NCBI RefSeq assembly: GCF_014218805.1
Contig: NZ_JACJUV010000001.1
Span: 496,001-560,000 of the forward strand
Direction of reading: 5' to 3'
Length of the DNA stretch: 64,000 bases
DNA from: Teredinibacter franksiae
GTDB taxonomy: Bacteria > Pseudomonadota > Gammaproteobacteria > Pseudomonadales > Cellvibrionaceae
Under the pieces are notes generated by a model, which was not told where the DNA came from, ran no database searches, and saw only the letters and a program-made list of their open reading frames with translations. This document shows, in pieces, positions 55,777-64,000 of this stretch (position 1 is its first letter; every line of letters starts with the position of its first letter). The translations under genes and the position numbers were made by a program.

Positions 55777-58020
55777 CTATAAAAGGGAATTGGATACGAT
55801 AATCCTCTCACCAGAGGTTAGATCTACCAGAAGAATGGCCGTGTAATACTCATTCACTTTGCTTTGGGAGGCGACAAAGGCAATATTTGTTTCTTCGTCA
55901 ATTGCCATACCCCAGGGAATTTGCAAGCTATTGGCACCACTCACAGGCATGCCGGCACTGGAAAGCGTGGTCATAACACCGGTACTTATGTCTATAGCCG
56001 ATAATCTTTCCAATTTTTCGTCGGTCAAGATAATGCGGTTATCGTCGGCATCGAGTTTTATATCAAACGGTGCTTCAAGCTGATCACTATCCACCCACAC
56101 CGTGCGCTCACCGGTTGTTAGATCTACCCATAAGAGCTGTTGGGTGGTGTAATCGGTGAGTAGCGCCCGGTTATTCGCTTCATCCAAAACCAAACCCATG
56201 GGGTTGGTAAAGGGGTTAGCGCCTCCATCTGGCCGGGTATTATCCGAGATCAGCGTACGCGCCCCCGTCTCCATATCCACCGAATAAAAACGTGCGACGA
56301 TATCCGCCACATACAGTGCGCCATCATTTCCTAGCTCCATAGAATAGGGGCCAACAATATCGATATTGGAATTCGGGCTACTGTCATCCGTGAGTACCGT
56401 GAACGCACCCGTTTCGAGGTTGGCGTTAAAAATAATTCCGTTATTCTGATCCGCAAACAATAAGGCATTTTGTTCAGGAAGCAGCTTGAGCTTTGAAAAA
56501 CTATTAAAAGCTGGGTCTTCATCAACAAATACACTTCTTACACCGGTGCCTAAATCAATAGTCAAAACCTGAGTTGGCCCCGAGCGAGACATAAACAACT
56601 GATTCCCTTCTCGATCCCACTCAACACCTCGATAGTTGGCATTCCCTATCTGTACATCATCACTCCCCTCAGGAAAAAACGTCGTCAACGCATCCGCCTT
56701 CTGTAATACCGTTAAGGTTACCGGCGTTGACTCTTCACCCGCACTATCCGTTGCCGTTACCTGCAAGGTATTCAGTTTTTCACTGGCCAGCTCTACCTGT
56801 ACCGACCAAGTATCCTGAAAGTCTTCATCGCCAGTAGCGGTAAGGGTTTGGGTATCCACTTCTACCGTGCCGTCATCAGTAGTCACTGTTACGTTTATTT
56901 CAGTTACCGGCCCAAAGTCGTCACTGGCGTTGCCGCGCAGGGTAACGAAGGTGCCGTTGCTCATTGTGTTCGCCGTGGGGAATATCACTTCGGCAGTGGG
57001 TGGGGTTTGGTCTTCGGCTATTACGGCGAAGGTATCGCTTTGGTTTCCGATGGTGAGCGTGGCGGTGGTGGTATCGTTGTGGATTGTTCCAGCCGTTGCC
57101 CGTACTTGAATTTGCTGGCCGTTGGTAACGGTAGATGCCGCACTGCTGTAGTCTTGCACGCCGTCTATTCGGTATTCACCGTTGGTAATGCTGATGCTAG
57201 CGGTGGAGTTTATACCCGCTACCGTAATTAACTGGCTTTCCGCAGTGGCACCGGGAGCCGATACGGTGGCAGTGGCACCCAGTTCGAATGCATCGGGGTT
57301 GGTGTCTTCGGCAACGGTGGTTACGCTAAAGTTTTCCGTGGTGTCGCCAATGGTTAACGCAACAACAATTTCTGTTGCAAAGGTGGCTGCAGCTGTGCCG
57401 GTTACTGTTACAGTTTGGCCGTTTTCGATGGTACCCGCATCGCTGGTGGGGCTGCCGCTGCCCAGGGTGTAGGTTCCGTTACTTATGCTGATGGGTACCG
57501 CACCGGTTATACCTTCAATGCCAACACTCACGGAGCTTGCCGTAGCCCCCGGAGTAACGTCTGTAACTGTGCCAAGGTCCATAGCGTTAGGGGTAATATC
57601 CTGTGCAGCGGTGGTTACGGTGAATTCACCGGTAACGCCGCCAATGGTGAGGCTTACGGTTTGCCCGGTCGCAAATTCAGCAGCAGCCGTTGCCCGTACT
57701 TTTACGGCTTGGCCATTACTGATGCTGCCATTACTACTACCATAAGCACCACTACCAATGGCGTATTCACCGCCGGTAACCGATACCGAGGCGGCGGCGT
57801 TCATCCCACTAATGGTAACCGCTTCACTTTCTACTACTGCACCCAGTGCAACATCGCTTTGTGCACTAAAGCTAAAGGCATTTGGCCGTGTATCGGGGGC
57901 AGGCGTTGGTGTTGTTTTGCCCTTACCACCTCCACCGCAGGCAATAAGCCCAATAACCACTGCGCCAAAAAAAAGCTGTGTCGCAATTTGTTTAAATACA
58001 ACCCGATACGAAGATATCAT
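55777..58020 (-). CDS. Lipoprotein with Ig-like repeats and propeller-like domain, copy 1
   Basis: A 747-residue lipoprotein (lipobox LIAC, Cys28) with a glycine/lysine/threonine linker. It has three homologous beta-sandwich repeats of about 95 residues each (starting PNAFSFSAQ, PNAMDLGTV and PDAFELGAT and sharing the ISNGxY/NGQxVxVxxTA pattern), then an Ig-like domain (PPTAEVIFPTANTMSNG). The C-terminal half has NHL/SMP-30 propeller-like repeats (VEWDREGNQLFMS, PYSMELGNDGALYVAD, PMGLVLDEANNRALLTDY, IKLDADDNRIILTDE, WGMAIDEETNIAFVAS). It is probably surface-exposed at the outer membrane and co-transcribed with tpsA. The start context AAAGG-N8-ATG is shared with copy 2. The function is unknown. 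Confidence 0.85.
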   Translation of the reverse strand: MISSYRVVFKQIATQLFFGAVVIGLIACGGGGKGKTTPTPAPDTRPNAFSFSAQSDVALGAVVESEAVTISGMNAAASVSVTGGEYAIGSGAYGSSNGSISNGQAVKVRATAAAEFATGQTVSLTIGGVTGEFTVTTAAQDITPNAMDLGTVTDVTPGATASSVSVGIEGITGAVPISISNGTYTLGSGSPTSDAGTIENGQTVTVTGTAAATFATEIVVALTIGDTTENFSVTTVAEDTNPDAFELGATATVSAPGATAESQLITVAGINSTASISITNGEYRIDGVQDYSSAASTVTNGQQIQVRATAGTIHNDTTTATLTIGNQSDTFAVIAEDQTPPTAEVIFPTANTMSNGTFVTLRGNASDDFGPVTEINVTVTTDDGTVEVDTQTLTATGDEDFQDTWSVQVELASEKLNTLQVTATDSAGEESTPVTLTVLQKADALTTFFPEGSDDVQIGNANYRGVEWDREGNQLFMSRSGPTQVLTIDLGTGVRSVFVDEDPAFNSFSKLKLLPEQNALLFADQNNGIIFNANLETGAFTVLTDDSSPNSNIDIVGPYSMELGNDGALYVADIVARFYSVDMETGARTLISDNTRPDGGANPFTNPMGLVLDEANNRALLTDYTTQQLLWVDLTTGERTVWVDSDQLEAPFDIKLDADDNRIILTDEKLERLSAIDISTGVMTTLSSAGMPVSGANSLQIPWGMAIDEETNIAFVASQSKVNEYYTAILLVDLTSGERIIVSNSLL

Positions 58021-58727
58021 GAGGCTACCTTTCCTTGTTTCATACTTATTAATTAAACGCCGATAAACATGCGCACTTATAACGAAAGGAGTCAGTTATA
58101 CCATATTCCGGCCATCCCCCGAGTGCTACCCCTCTCGAATCTGGTGTGTTTTTCACCCTGTTTACATTTACCTTACAACTCGCCAATACAATGGCGGATT
58201 ACTGGCAAAACGTATTCACGAAGGCTTACACAAAATCAGGCGATTGGTGGGTATACAATGTCATACAGGGGGGGGTAAGCAATGCATAACGTTGTTAATT
58301 ACTGGCTGGATTTTCGACACAAACGTACCGCAACGACAAACAACCGTTGTGTGGGCTTGGTCCACCAGCGCCCCATACCCGAAACATTGCGTTTCCGTGT
58401 GGTACCGGCCTGACTGTATTTGTTTCAAGATATTCTGTGTGACCTAGGTCGAATTTTTGCTAGATATTGACGGCAGTGGGGTTTTCTCTGTATATACATT
58501 GGCTGTTACAATCGTTTAAAAGTAAATAACTAGAATTGATAGCAAGGATGATACTGAGATTCATTCCAAAGGGAGTATGGCCGCGCTACCGTTACTGCGC
58601 CCAGCTTTCACTTTGGAGCATGTGCACCCAAGCCTTTCTTGCTACAAACCTCAGTTATTGCACATTCAACTTATGTAGCGAATGCTACAAGATACCCCAA
58701 TAGTTATCTGGAAAAAGGACCTCCCAT
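58021..58727. promoter_or_regulatory. Upstream region between the lipoprotein and the plus-strand gene pair
   Basis: This is a 707-bp gap. The part 58021-58290 resembles 63692-63960, the upstream region of the second lipoprotein, and probably holds the promoter of the lipoprotein-tpsA-tpsB operon. For the plus-strand pair, TTGACG at 58467-58472 and TATATA at 58491-58496 (18-bp spacer) form a possible sigma-70 promoter. A 6-bp inverted repeat TGTAGC-GAAT-GCTACA sits at 58674-58689, between that promoter and the ribosome-binding site AAGGA. Confidence 0.4.
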
Positions 58728-59921
58728 ATGAAAGTGTCATTAAAACCCAATGGATGTGCCCATTATGCTGGACGTGAATGGCAGCAGATAAGCCCCTCAG
58801 GGCAAGGAATGCAAGTCTTTGTAGAGAAAAACCGCCACAGTGCGTTTAACCACTTGAAAAACAAAACCCGAAGCAACTACAACGCCTTGTATTTATTCAA
58901 TCATTTAATGAGCTTGAATACCCGGCACGGTTTGGTAAAAAGCCTAGTAAGCCGCGCCAAACCACAACAGATGCAGCTTCAACTGGAAGGCGGCCATATC
59001 AAGTACAACATGGTGGATGGATGTATTTTTATTGGGGAGTTTGGGGTTTCTTCGGGGAGAAAATCTGCAGCAGGGCTTTATAAAGTAAAACCCGGACAAG
59101 ATATTGACCCCGATCCTGTCAACGTAATTTCAACCCGGCATGTTGCCATCAATGGCTCATATAGAGGATTGGAACTTGCGTCAGGTTCAATGCCAACTTT
59201 TATTGAAAGAGGGTACAAGCCTGAAACGACTCAAGCCTCGCTCCAAAAAACTGGCTACTGTATTTTCTTTAATCCATGCGGTGATGGCGTTTCGTCAGAT
59301 ATGCGCCAGTTTGTGGACACCAGCAGTGTTAGCGGGGGTACTCAGACAGCAAAAAAACTGGCCCAATTGATTAAGCTAGAAGCTAAGAAAGACAAGGATA
59401 CATGCTGGACCCTGCATGAAAAAGGCCATGCGGTGTTTAAGCAGGCATTAAATATTGTATTGCAAGATTTAACGGCAACCGAAAAATCGCGCTTGGCGAA
59501 ACATAAGGTATTTTATGCGAACCCAACGATGAATTTAAGTTTAATTGATCATTACCGCAAAAAAGCCGGTATGCAATTAGCGCCCCAACCGCCGCTACTG
59601 AACAATACTAGCCTTGAGCAGACCTGGGTAACGGGTAATTTTGTCAGCGAATCGATTGTGTCGTACAGACAACTAAAAGAACAAGGTGAGAATGGCTTGC
59701 GTAATGTTACACCGGGGCATATCGTGAACAATGCACTGACGCGTGCGGGTATGTTGGGTGCCGGTAGTTATGGCATTCCTACTTTAGGCGTCAGCATTGC
59801 GGCTTGGGCAGTTGCTTGGGGAACCCTGATTGCGTCGAATTCTGGTAACCCCAACCAGAAAGTAATGGAAAGTGGTGCAGACTTTTTTGACCACGTATTT
59901 AATCGTTTATCGAAACACTAA
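58728..59921 (+). CDS. Unrecognised protein of 397 residues, hydrolase-like pattern
   Basis: I do not recognise this protein. It has no signal peptide. The middle (about residues 185-275) resembles an alpha/beta-hydrolase order: a strand YCIFFNPCGDG, a helix after SGGTQTAKKLAQLI, then a turn reading LHEKGHAVFKQAL where active enzymes have HSxG. If the resemblance is real, the nucleophile serine is glutamate. A hydrophobic glycine/alanine-rich helix lies near the C-terminus (about 350-372). It begins with AAGGA and ATG at 58728 and is followed 11 bp later by a second unknown gene. It lies between two copies of a secretion locus and may be an inserted cassette. Confidence 0.75.
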   Translation: MKVSLKPNGCAHYAGREWQQISPSGQGMQVFVEKNRHSAFNHLKNKTRSNYNALYLFNHLMSLNTRHGLVKSLVSRAKPQQMQLQLEGGHIKYNMVDGCIFIGEFGVSSGRKSAAGLYKVKPGQDIDPDPVNVISTRHVAINGSYRGLELASGSMPTFIERGYKPETTQASLQKTGYCIFFNPCGDGVSSDMRQFVDTSSVSGGTQTAKKLAQLIKLEAKKDKDTCWTLHEKGHAVFKQALNIVLQDLTATEKSRLAKHKVFYANPTMNLSLIDHYRKKAGMQLAPQPPLLNNTSLEQTWVTGNFVSESIVSYRQLKEQGENGLRNVTPGHIVNNALTRAGMLGAGSYGIPTLGVSIAAWAVAWGTLIASNSGNPNQKVMESGADFFDHVFNRLSKH

Positions 59922-59932
59922 GAGTAGCGTTT

Positions 59933-60721
59933 GTGTTATACCCTCTATTTGGAAGCCCTCGCTTACCTAAAACTGAAAAGTCGCAACAGCGCAAGATAAA
60001 CTTATCGGGTACGGTTGTGCGTTTTTCCGTTCCTCCTTTTTACGATCGATGGGGGAGCCAACGCTCATTTGCGGAGCAATTCAACCTATACTCTGCCTCA
60101 GACTACTTACGTGAAGATGATTTCTCTCCAGTCATTCAGTGTTACACCTCTCGATGGGATATAAAGGGAGCCCCTCTACTCAAGAAAAATATCGGTTGGA
60201 TTCGATTTTCGGTAACAGTTTCAAACTGGAAGGGAAAAAGTAATTTATTTAAACGCGACTCTTTCGTAACTGCAGTAACCAGTTACTATGAAAAAATGTA
60301 TGGCCCTAAGGGTGTACACACAAAAGACACCTACGAAACATTCCTAGAATGGAAACCCGACAAAATTAATGAGAGCCAATGGATCCATTACCTGAACGTA
60401 AAAGATCCCGAAGAAGAACCCTCTCAGCGCCTCTACTGGCAAATACCATTGAGTGATGAGCATTACCTCACTTTTAATTTCAGCTACCAAATATTCAACA
60501 AAAAAATAGGCGTACACAACGCAGTAAAATTATTTGCACAGAAAATAATGCATTCAGTTCATGTCGAGCTTTCCCCCTCCGCACAACAACAGAAAGAAGC
60601 CGCTGAAAAGCAGTGGCCAGGGCAACGCTATTCAGAACATATGGAGCCTTTAAGGTGGATTCGACCCAAAAAAGATTTCATGTCTATTGAAGAGTTTTTG
60701 GCAGAAGATGATGAGCCTTGA
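59933..60721 (+). CDS. Unrecognised protein of 262 residues, partner of the preceding gene
   Basis: A soluble protein with no signal peptide. It has a GTG start at 59933 and a weak AGAG ribosome-binding site. The sequence is rich in aromatic residues (GWIRFSVTVSNWKGKSNLF, YWQIPLSDEHYLTFNFSYQIF) in an alpha+beta pattern, and the C-terminus is acidic (EEFLAEDDEP). It shares an operon with the 397-residue gene, 11 bp upstream. The size, cytosolic nature and tight pairing would fit an immunity or regulatory partner, but no family signature supports that and I do not assign it. Confidence 0.7.
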   Translation: MLYPLFGSPRLPKTEKSQQRKINLSGTVVRFSVPPFYDRWGSQRSFAEQFNLYSASDYLREDDFSPVIQCYTSRWDIKGAPLLKKNIGWIRFSVTVSNWKGKSNLFKRDSFVTAVTSYYEKMYGPKGVHTKDTYETFLEWKPDKINESQWIHYLNVKDPEEEPSQRLYWQIPLSDEHYLTFNFSYQIFNKKIGVHNAVKLFAQKIMHSVHVELSPSAQQQKEAAEKQWPGQRYSEHMEPLRWIRPKKDFMSIEEFLAEDDEP

Positions 60722-60774
60722 GAGCTGATAATTTCTACCGGGAATGAATTGATTGTTTTTTTAGTGTGGATTTC

Positions 60775-61320
60775 TCATATATTCACACTGCCACCGGTAG
60801 CTGCATTCAATAACCCGCTATTAATCACTACGCCATCGGTATTGGCCATGGCGCTAAAGGTAAGCTCGCCGTTCATAAAATCGTTGGGGTTTATACTTAA
60901 ACCACTGGCGAGTACGCCCCCCGCATTAACCACGGCATTACGGCCAAAAATAATGCCATGAGGGTTTACAAAAACCAGCTGGCCATTGGCATCCACTCGG
61001 CCATTAATGTTAGAGGCCGTGTTACTAAGAATATTATTTAAGGCAACAGAAGAACTGCTGGGCTGAATAAACTGCACACGTTCGTCGCTGTTAACATCGA
61101 AATTTTGCCAGTTAATGGCCAGCCTGTCGGTGGCTTGATTAATAAGGGTGTTGTTACCGGTACGCGAAACACTGCCCGCCCCGCCTACCACCTCTTCACC
61201 TTCTGGCCCTGCTAAAACCTGGCCAGCCAGCACCAGCCCAATAACAAAGGGCAGGCGTGACCGTTTAAAGGCTTTTATTGGAGAAGTGTTCGGTAAGCGA
61301 AGAGGTTTAGCGCGGTTCAT
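60775..61320 (-). pseudogene. Truncated TpsA copy (TPS domain only)
   Basis: This frame of 181 codons repeats the start of the giant TpsA: same signal peptide, INWQNFDVNSDERVQF and NPHGIIFG. About nine in ten residues are identical by eye (18 differences in 181). It stops at a TGA at 60775, just where homology to the long gene ends (about 60783/55138). The TPS domain is cut before the beta-helix, so it cannot form the adhesin. It could be a non-functional remnant or a decoy TpsB substrate. The ATG has CAGGG upstream, and the frame is intact. Confidence 0.85.
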
Positions 61321-61394
61321 AACAAGGCCCTGAAAAGTACAACGTCCATTTGTTGGTTTTTACGGTGAAACTCTGTGTTTATTGTTTTTGTGAT

Positions 61395-61415
61395 GGTGCA
61401 GGCTCTCCCTACACC
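61395..61415 (-). promoter_or_regulatory. Hairpin between second lipoprotein and truncated tpsA
   Basis: On the minus strand GGTGTAGG-GAGAG-CCTGCACC forms an 8-bp stem with one G-U pair, 17 bp after the lipoprotein stop. Sequence differs from the hairpin at 55731-55763, but the position is the same. No T-run follows it. Confidence 0.45.
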
Positions 61416-61432
61416 ACACATTGTTTTTAATA

Positions 61433-63691
61433 TCATTGCGCAATTGAGTTAGTAACCACTATCCGTTCACCTGTTGTTAGGTCTACCAGAAGAATGCTTG
61501 CGTAACCAGAGGAAACCACCTTGCTTTGAGAGCCAACAAAAGCAATATCTTCCTGTTCATCAATTACAATGCCCCAAGGAATTTGCAGACTATTGACATC
61601 ACTAGCCGGTTTACTGGTACCAGAAAGCGTGGTTAAAACTCCGGTACTTAAGTCCACCGCTATTACCGCTTCTAACTCCTCGTCAGTCAAAATAATACGG
61701 TTATCGTTTGTATCCATTTTAATATCAAACGGTGCATTCAACTGATCGCTGTCCACCCATACGGTTCGCGCGCCGGTTGTTAGGTCCACCCACAAAAGCT
61801 GTTGCGTTGTGTAATCGGTAAGTAGCGCACGATCGTTTGCTTCATCCAACACCAAACCCATGGGGTTGGTAAAAGGGTTGGCGCCTCCGCTTGGTCGCGA
61901 CGCATCAGAAATAAGTGAACGTGCCCCTGAATCCATATTTACTGAGTAAAAACGTGCAGCCGCGTCAGCCACATACAGAGCACCATCACTCCCCAGCTCC
62001 ATGGAGTAAGGGCCGCCAATATCAACATTGGAATCCGGGCTACTATCATCCGTTAATACAGCGAAAGCACCTGTTTCAAGATTCGCATTAAAAATAATGG
62101 CGTAGTTTTGCTCTGCAAATAAGAGCGTATTTTGTTCAGGGAGCAGTTTTAACATCGAAAAACTCTGGAATGCTGGATCTTTATCTATAAATATACTTCT
62201 TGTGCCAGTCTCAATATCGATAGCCAATATTTGAACTGGTGCTGCACACGCTAAAAATAAACGATCATTCTCTCTATCCCATTCGATACCGGCATACTCA
62301 TACCTACCAATCGACACATCATTCCCCTCAGGAAAATCAGTCGTCAACGCATCCGCCCTCTGCAATACCGTTAAGGTTACCGGCGTTGACGCTTCGCCCG
62401 CAAAATCCGTTGCCGTTACCTGCAAGGTATTCAGTTTTTCACTAGCCAGGCCTACCTGTACCGACCAAGTATCCTGAAAGTCTTCATCGCCGGTAGCGGT
62501 AAGGGTTTGGGTATCCACTTCTACCGTGCCGTCATCAGTAGTCACTGTTACGTTTATTTCAGTTACCGGCCCAAAGTCGTCACTGGCGTTGCCGCGCAGG
62601 GTAACGAAGGTGCCGTTGCTCATTGTGTTCGCCGTGGGGAATATCACTTCGGCAGTGGGTGGGGTTTGGTCTTCGGCTATTACGGCGAAGGTATCGCTTT
62701 GGTTTCCGATGGTGAGCGTGGCGGTGGTGGTATCGTTGTGGATTGTTCCAGCCGTTGCCCGTACTTGAATTTGCTGGCCGTTGGTAACGGTAGATGCCGC
62801 ACTGCTGTAGTCTTGCACGCCGTCTATTCGGTATTCACCGTTGGTAATGCTGATGCTAGCGGTGGAGTTTATACCCGCTACCGTAATCAACTGGCTTTCC
62901 GCAGTGGCACCGGGAGCCGATACGGTGGCAGTGGCACCCAGTTCGAATGCATCGGGGTTGGTGTCTTCGGCAACGGTGGTTACGCTAAAGTTTTCGGTGG
63001 TGTCGCCAATGGTTAACGCAACAACAATTTCTGTTGCAAAGGTCGCTGCAGCTGTGCCGGTTACTGTTACGGTTTGGCCGTTTTCAATGGTGCCCGCTTC
63101 GCTGGTGGGGCTGCCGCTGCCCAGGGTGTAGGTTCCGTTACTTATGCTGATGGGTACCGCACCGGTTATACCTTCAATGCCAACACTCACGGAGCTTGCC
63201 GTAGCCCCCGGAGTAACGTCTGTAACTGTGCCAAGGTCGATAGCGTTAGGGGTAATATCCTGTGCAGCGGTGGTTACGGTGAATTCACCGGTTACGCCGC
63301 CAATGGTGAGGCTTACGGTTTGCCCGGTCGCAAATTCAGCAGCAGCCGTTGCACGTACTTTTACGGCCTGGCCATTGCTTATGCTGCCTGCAGCGCTGCT
63401 ATAAGCACCATTGCCAATGGCGTATTCGCCACCGCTTACCACTACCGAGGCGGCGGCGTTCATTCCACTAATGGTAACCGCTTCACTTTCTACTACTGCA
63501 CCCAATGCAACATCGCCTTGTGTACTAAAGCTAAAGGCATTTGGCTGGGTATCGGGCACTGGTTCTGTTGTTGGCGTTGTATTCGTACCGCCACCGCCAC
63601 CGCCGCCACAGGCAGCAAGCCCTATTACCGCCACGCCCAATAAACACTTTGCGGCAATGCGTTTACATACAACCCGATACGACAATATCAT
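61433..63691 (-). CDS. Lipoprotein with Ig-like repeats and propeller-like domain, copy 2
   Basis: The start is taken as the ATG at 63691, which aligns with copy 1 and has AAAGG about eight bases upstream; a TTG at 63733 would only add an N-terminal tail. It is 752 residues long with lipobox LAAC (Cys28) and a run of seven glycines after it. The three Ig-like repeats are nearly identical to copy 1 at DNA level, while the first propeller units diverge (for example IEWDRENDRLFLA against VEWDREGNQLFMS). It is followed by the truncated tpsA, 112 bp downstream. It may be expressed independently and could still act with the intact tpsA/tpsB products. Confidence 0.85.
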   Translation of the reverse strand: MILSYRVVCKRIAAKCLLGVAVIGLAACGGGGGGGTNTTPTTEPVPDTQPNAFSFSTQGDVALGAVVESEAVTISGMNAAASVVVSGGEYAIGNGAYSSAAGSISNGQAVKVRATAAAEFATGQTVSLTIGGVTGEFTVTTAAQDITPNAIDLGTVTDVTPGATASSVSVGIEGITGAVPISISNGTYTLGSGSPTSEAGTIENGQTVTVTGTAAATFATEIVVALTIGDTTENFSVTTVAEDTNPDAFELGATATVSAPGATAESQLITVAGINSTASISITNGEYRIDGVQDYSSAASTVTNGQQIQVRATAGTIHNDTTTATLTIGNQSDTFAVIAEDQTPPTAEVIFPTANTMSNGTFVTLRGNASDDFGPVTEINVTVTTDDGTVEVDTQTLTATGDEDFQDTWSVQVGLASEKLNTLQVTATDFAGEASTPVTLTVLQRADALTTDFPEGNDVSIGRYEYAGIEWDRENDRLFLACAAPVQILAIDIETGTRSIFIDKDPAFQSFSMLKLLPEQNTLLFAEQNYAIIFNANLETGAFAVLTDDSSPDSNVDIGGPYSMELGSDGALYVADAAARFYSVNMDSGARSLISDASRPSGGANPFTNPMGLVLDEANDRALLTDYTTQQLLWVDLTTGARTVWVDSDQLNAPFDIKMDTNDNRIILTDEELEAVIAVDLSTGVLTTLSGTSKPASDVNSLQIPWGIVIDEQEDIAFVGSQSKVVSSGYASILLVDLTTGERIVVTNSIAQ

Positions 63692-64000
63692 GAGGCTACC
63701 TTTCCTTGTTTTATACTTATTCATTAAACGCAAAGTCCTTTGCGCACTTATGCTGAAGGGCGGTATTTATAGCATATTCCGCGCTTTTTTAGCGTGTGAG
63801 TTGTCGCCAAAACGGTCTTAATTCAATCAAATAATCTCTTCTCGCACACCAGCCAAAACCACCGCAAACTACTGACATAGCGCGATGCGAAAGGCTTACA
63901 AACAAATAGGCGATTGACGGGTTGACAAAGTTTTACAGGTTTACGCTTCAGGAATAAAACCGTTTTATCTTAACGATTTGCCCTACCCGTTTCGGTTTCA
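63692..64000 (-). promoter_or_regulatory. Upstream region of second lipoprotein
   Basis: About 309 non-coding bases to the window edge. A block around 63875-63960 (AAGGCTTACA, CGATTG, TTTTACAGG) is shared with 58205-58285 upstream of copy 1, which marks probable promoter or operator sequence. I could not fix the -35/-10 boxes. Confidence 0.4.

Larger units (their letters stand above)
55128..58290 (-). repeat. Locus duplication, copy 1 (upstream region, lipoprotein, tpsA start)
   Basis: This segment of about 3.2 kb matches 60778-63965 in the same order and orientation: upstream sequence, whole lipoprotein gene, spacer and the first 540 bp of tpsA. Similarity is highest over the Ig-like repeats. 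The left edge lies within tpsA near 55138. The right edge is approximate because the upstream sequences are diverged. Confidence 0.8.
60778..63965 (-). repeat. Locus duplication, copy 2
   Basis: This is the direct-orientation copy of 55128-58290, separated from it by about 2.5 kb that holds the unknown plus-strand gene pair. The homology stops sharply near 60783, where the tpsA frame ends. No insertion-sequence ends or target duplications were found at the junction by eye. Confidence 0.8.

Noticed and set aside
56848..57745. Long plus-strand frames opposite the lipoprotein genes, repeated at 62507-63643
   Set aside because: They are antisense shadows of the Ig-like repeats and recur only because the sense gene is duplicated. 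They have no ribosome-binding sites or domains.
58728..60721. Transposase or integrase in the cassette between the duplicated loci
   Set aside because: Neither protein has a DDE, HUH or tyrosine-recombinase pattern, and no terminal inverted repeats were seen at the edges.

Overview
This 64 kb window reads as chromosome of a Gram-negative gammaproteobacterium. Lipoproteins, outer-membrane translocation and a complete type VI secretion system (T6SS) support this. Moderate base composition and the gene mix would fit a marine, Cellvibrionaceae-like organism, but that placement is an inference. I see no rRNA, tRNA, CRISPR array or insertion sequence.

Region 1 (1-2437, minus) is an energy-transduction module: one ExbB/TolQ-type channel, two ExbD/TolR-type proteins, the start of an AgmX/TonB-like proline-rich protein that runs off the left edge, and a small protein next to the kinase. 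Region 2 (2442-14730, minus) is the regulatory and membrane-complex arm of a T6SS: ppkA, pppA, tagF, tssM, tssL, tssK, tssJ and the FHA gene tagH. Region 3 (15364-26241, plus) is the sheath and baseplate arm, diverging from tagH across about 630 bp: tssA, tssB, two tssC paralogues, tssE, tssF, tssG and tssH/clpV. Region 4 (26320-31363, plus) holds TPR-rich exported proteins and lipoproteins. Region 5 (31347-37483, minus) is the delivery block: hcp, vgrG, a spike-like protein with 13 perfect DVSTQ repeats, a DUF2169 protein and a TIGR02270 protein. All thirteen core Tss components are present, but no PAAR tip protein was found.

Region 6 (38151-63691, mostly minus) is a two-partner secretion locus: a TpsB transporter, a giant TpsA exoprotein of about 5190 residues and an outer-membrane-type lipoprotein with Ig-like repeats and a propeller-like C-terminus. 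The promoter, lipoprotein and TpsA N-terminus segment exists twice. The second copy ends in a 181-residue TpsA stub, and a plus-strand pair of unrecognised genes lies between the copies.

How the parts likely work together: PpkA, PppA and the FHA protein TagH form the threonine-phosphorylation switch of the T6SS. Threonine motifs of one type (DxT, often DKTVF) occur in the PpkA N-terminal tail, in the PpkA activation segment and at the N-terminus of TssL, which gives a readable path from kinase to FHA docking. The place next to ppkA that holds tagQRST in the Pseudomonas HSI-I cluster is here taken by the ExbB-ExbD-ExbD-AgmX module. TPR lipoproteins typical of such systems sit on the far side of the T6SS core. 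This makes an envelope-energised input to the T6SS the most interesting hypothesis in the window.
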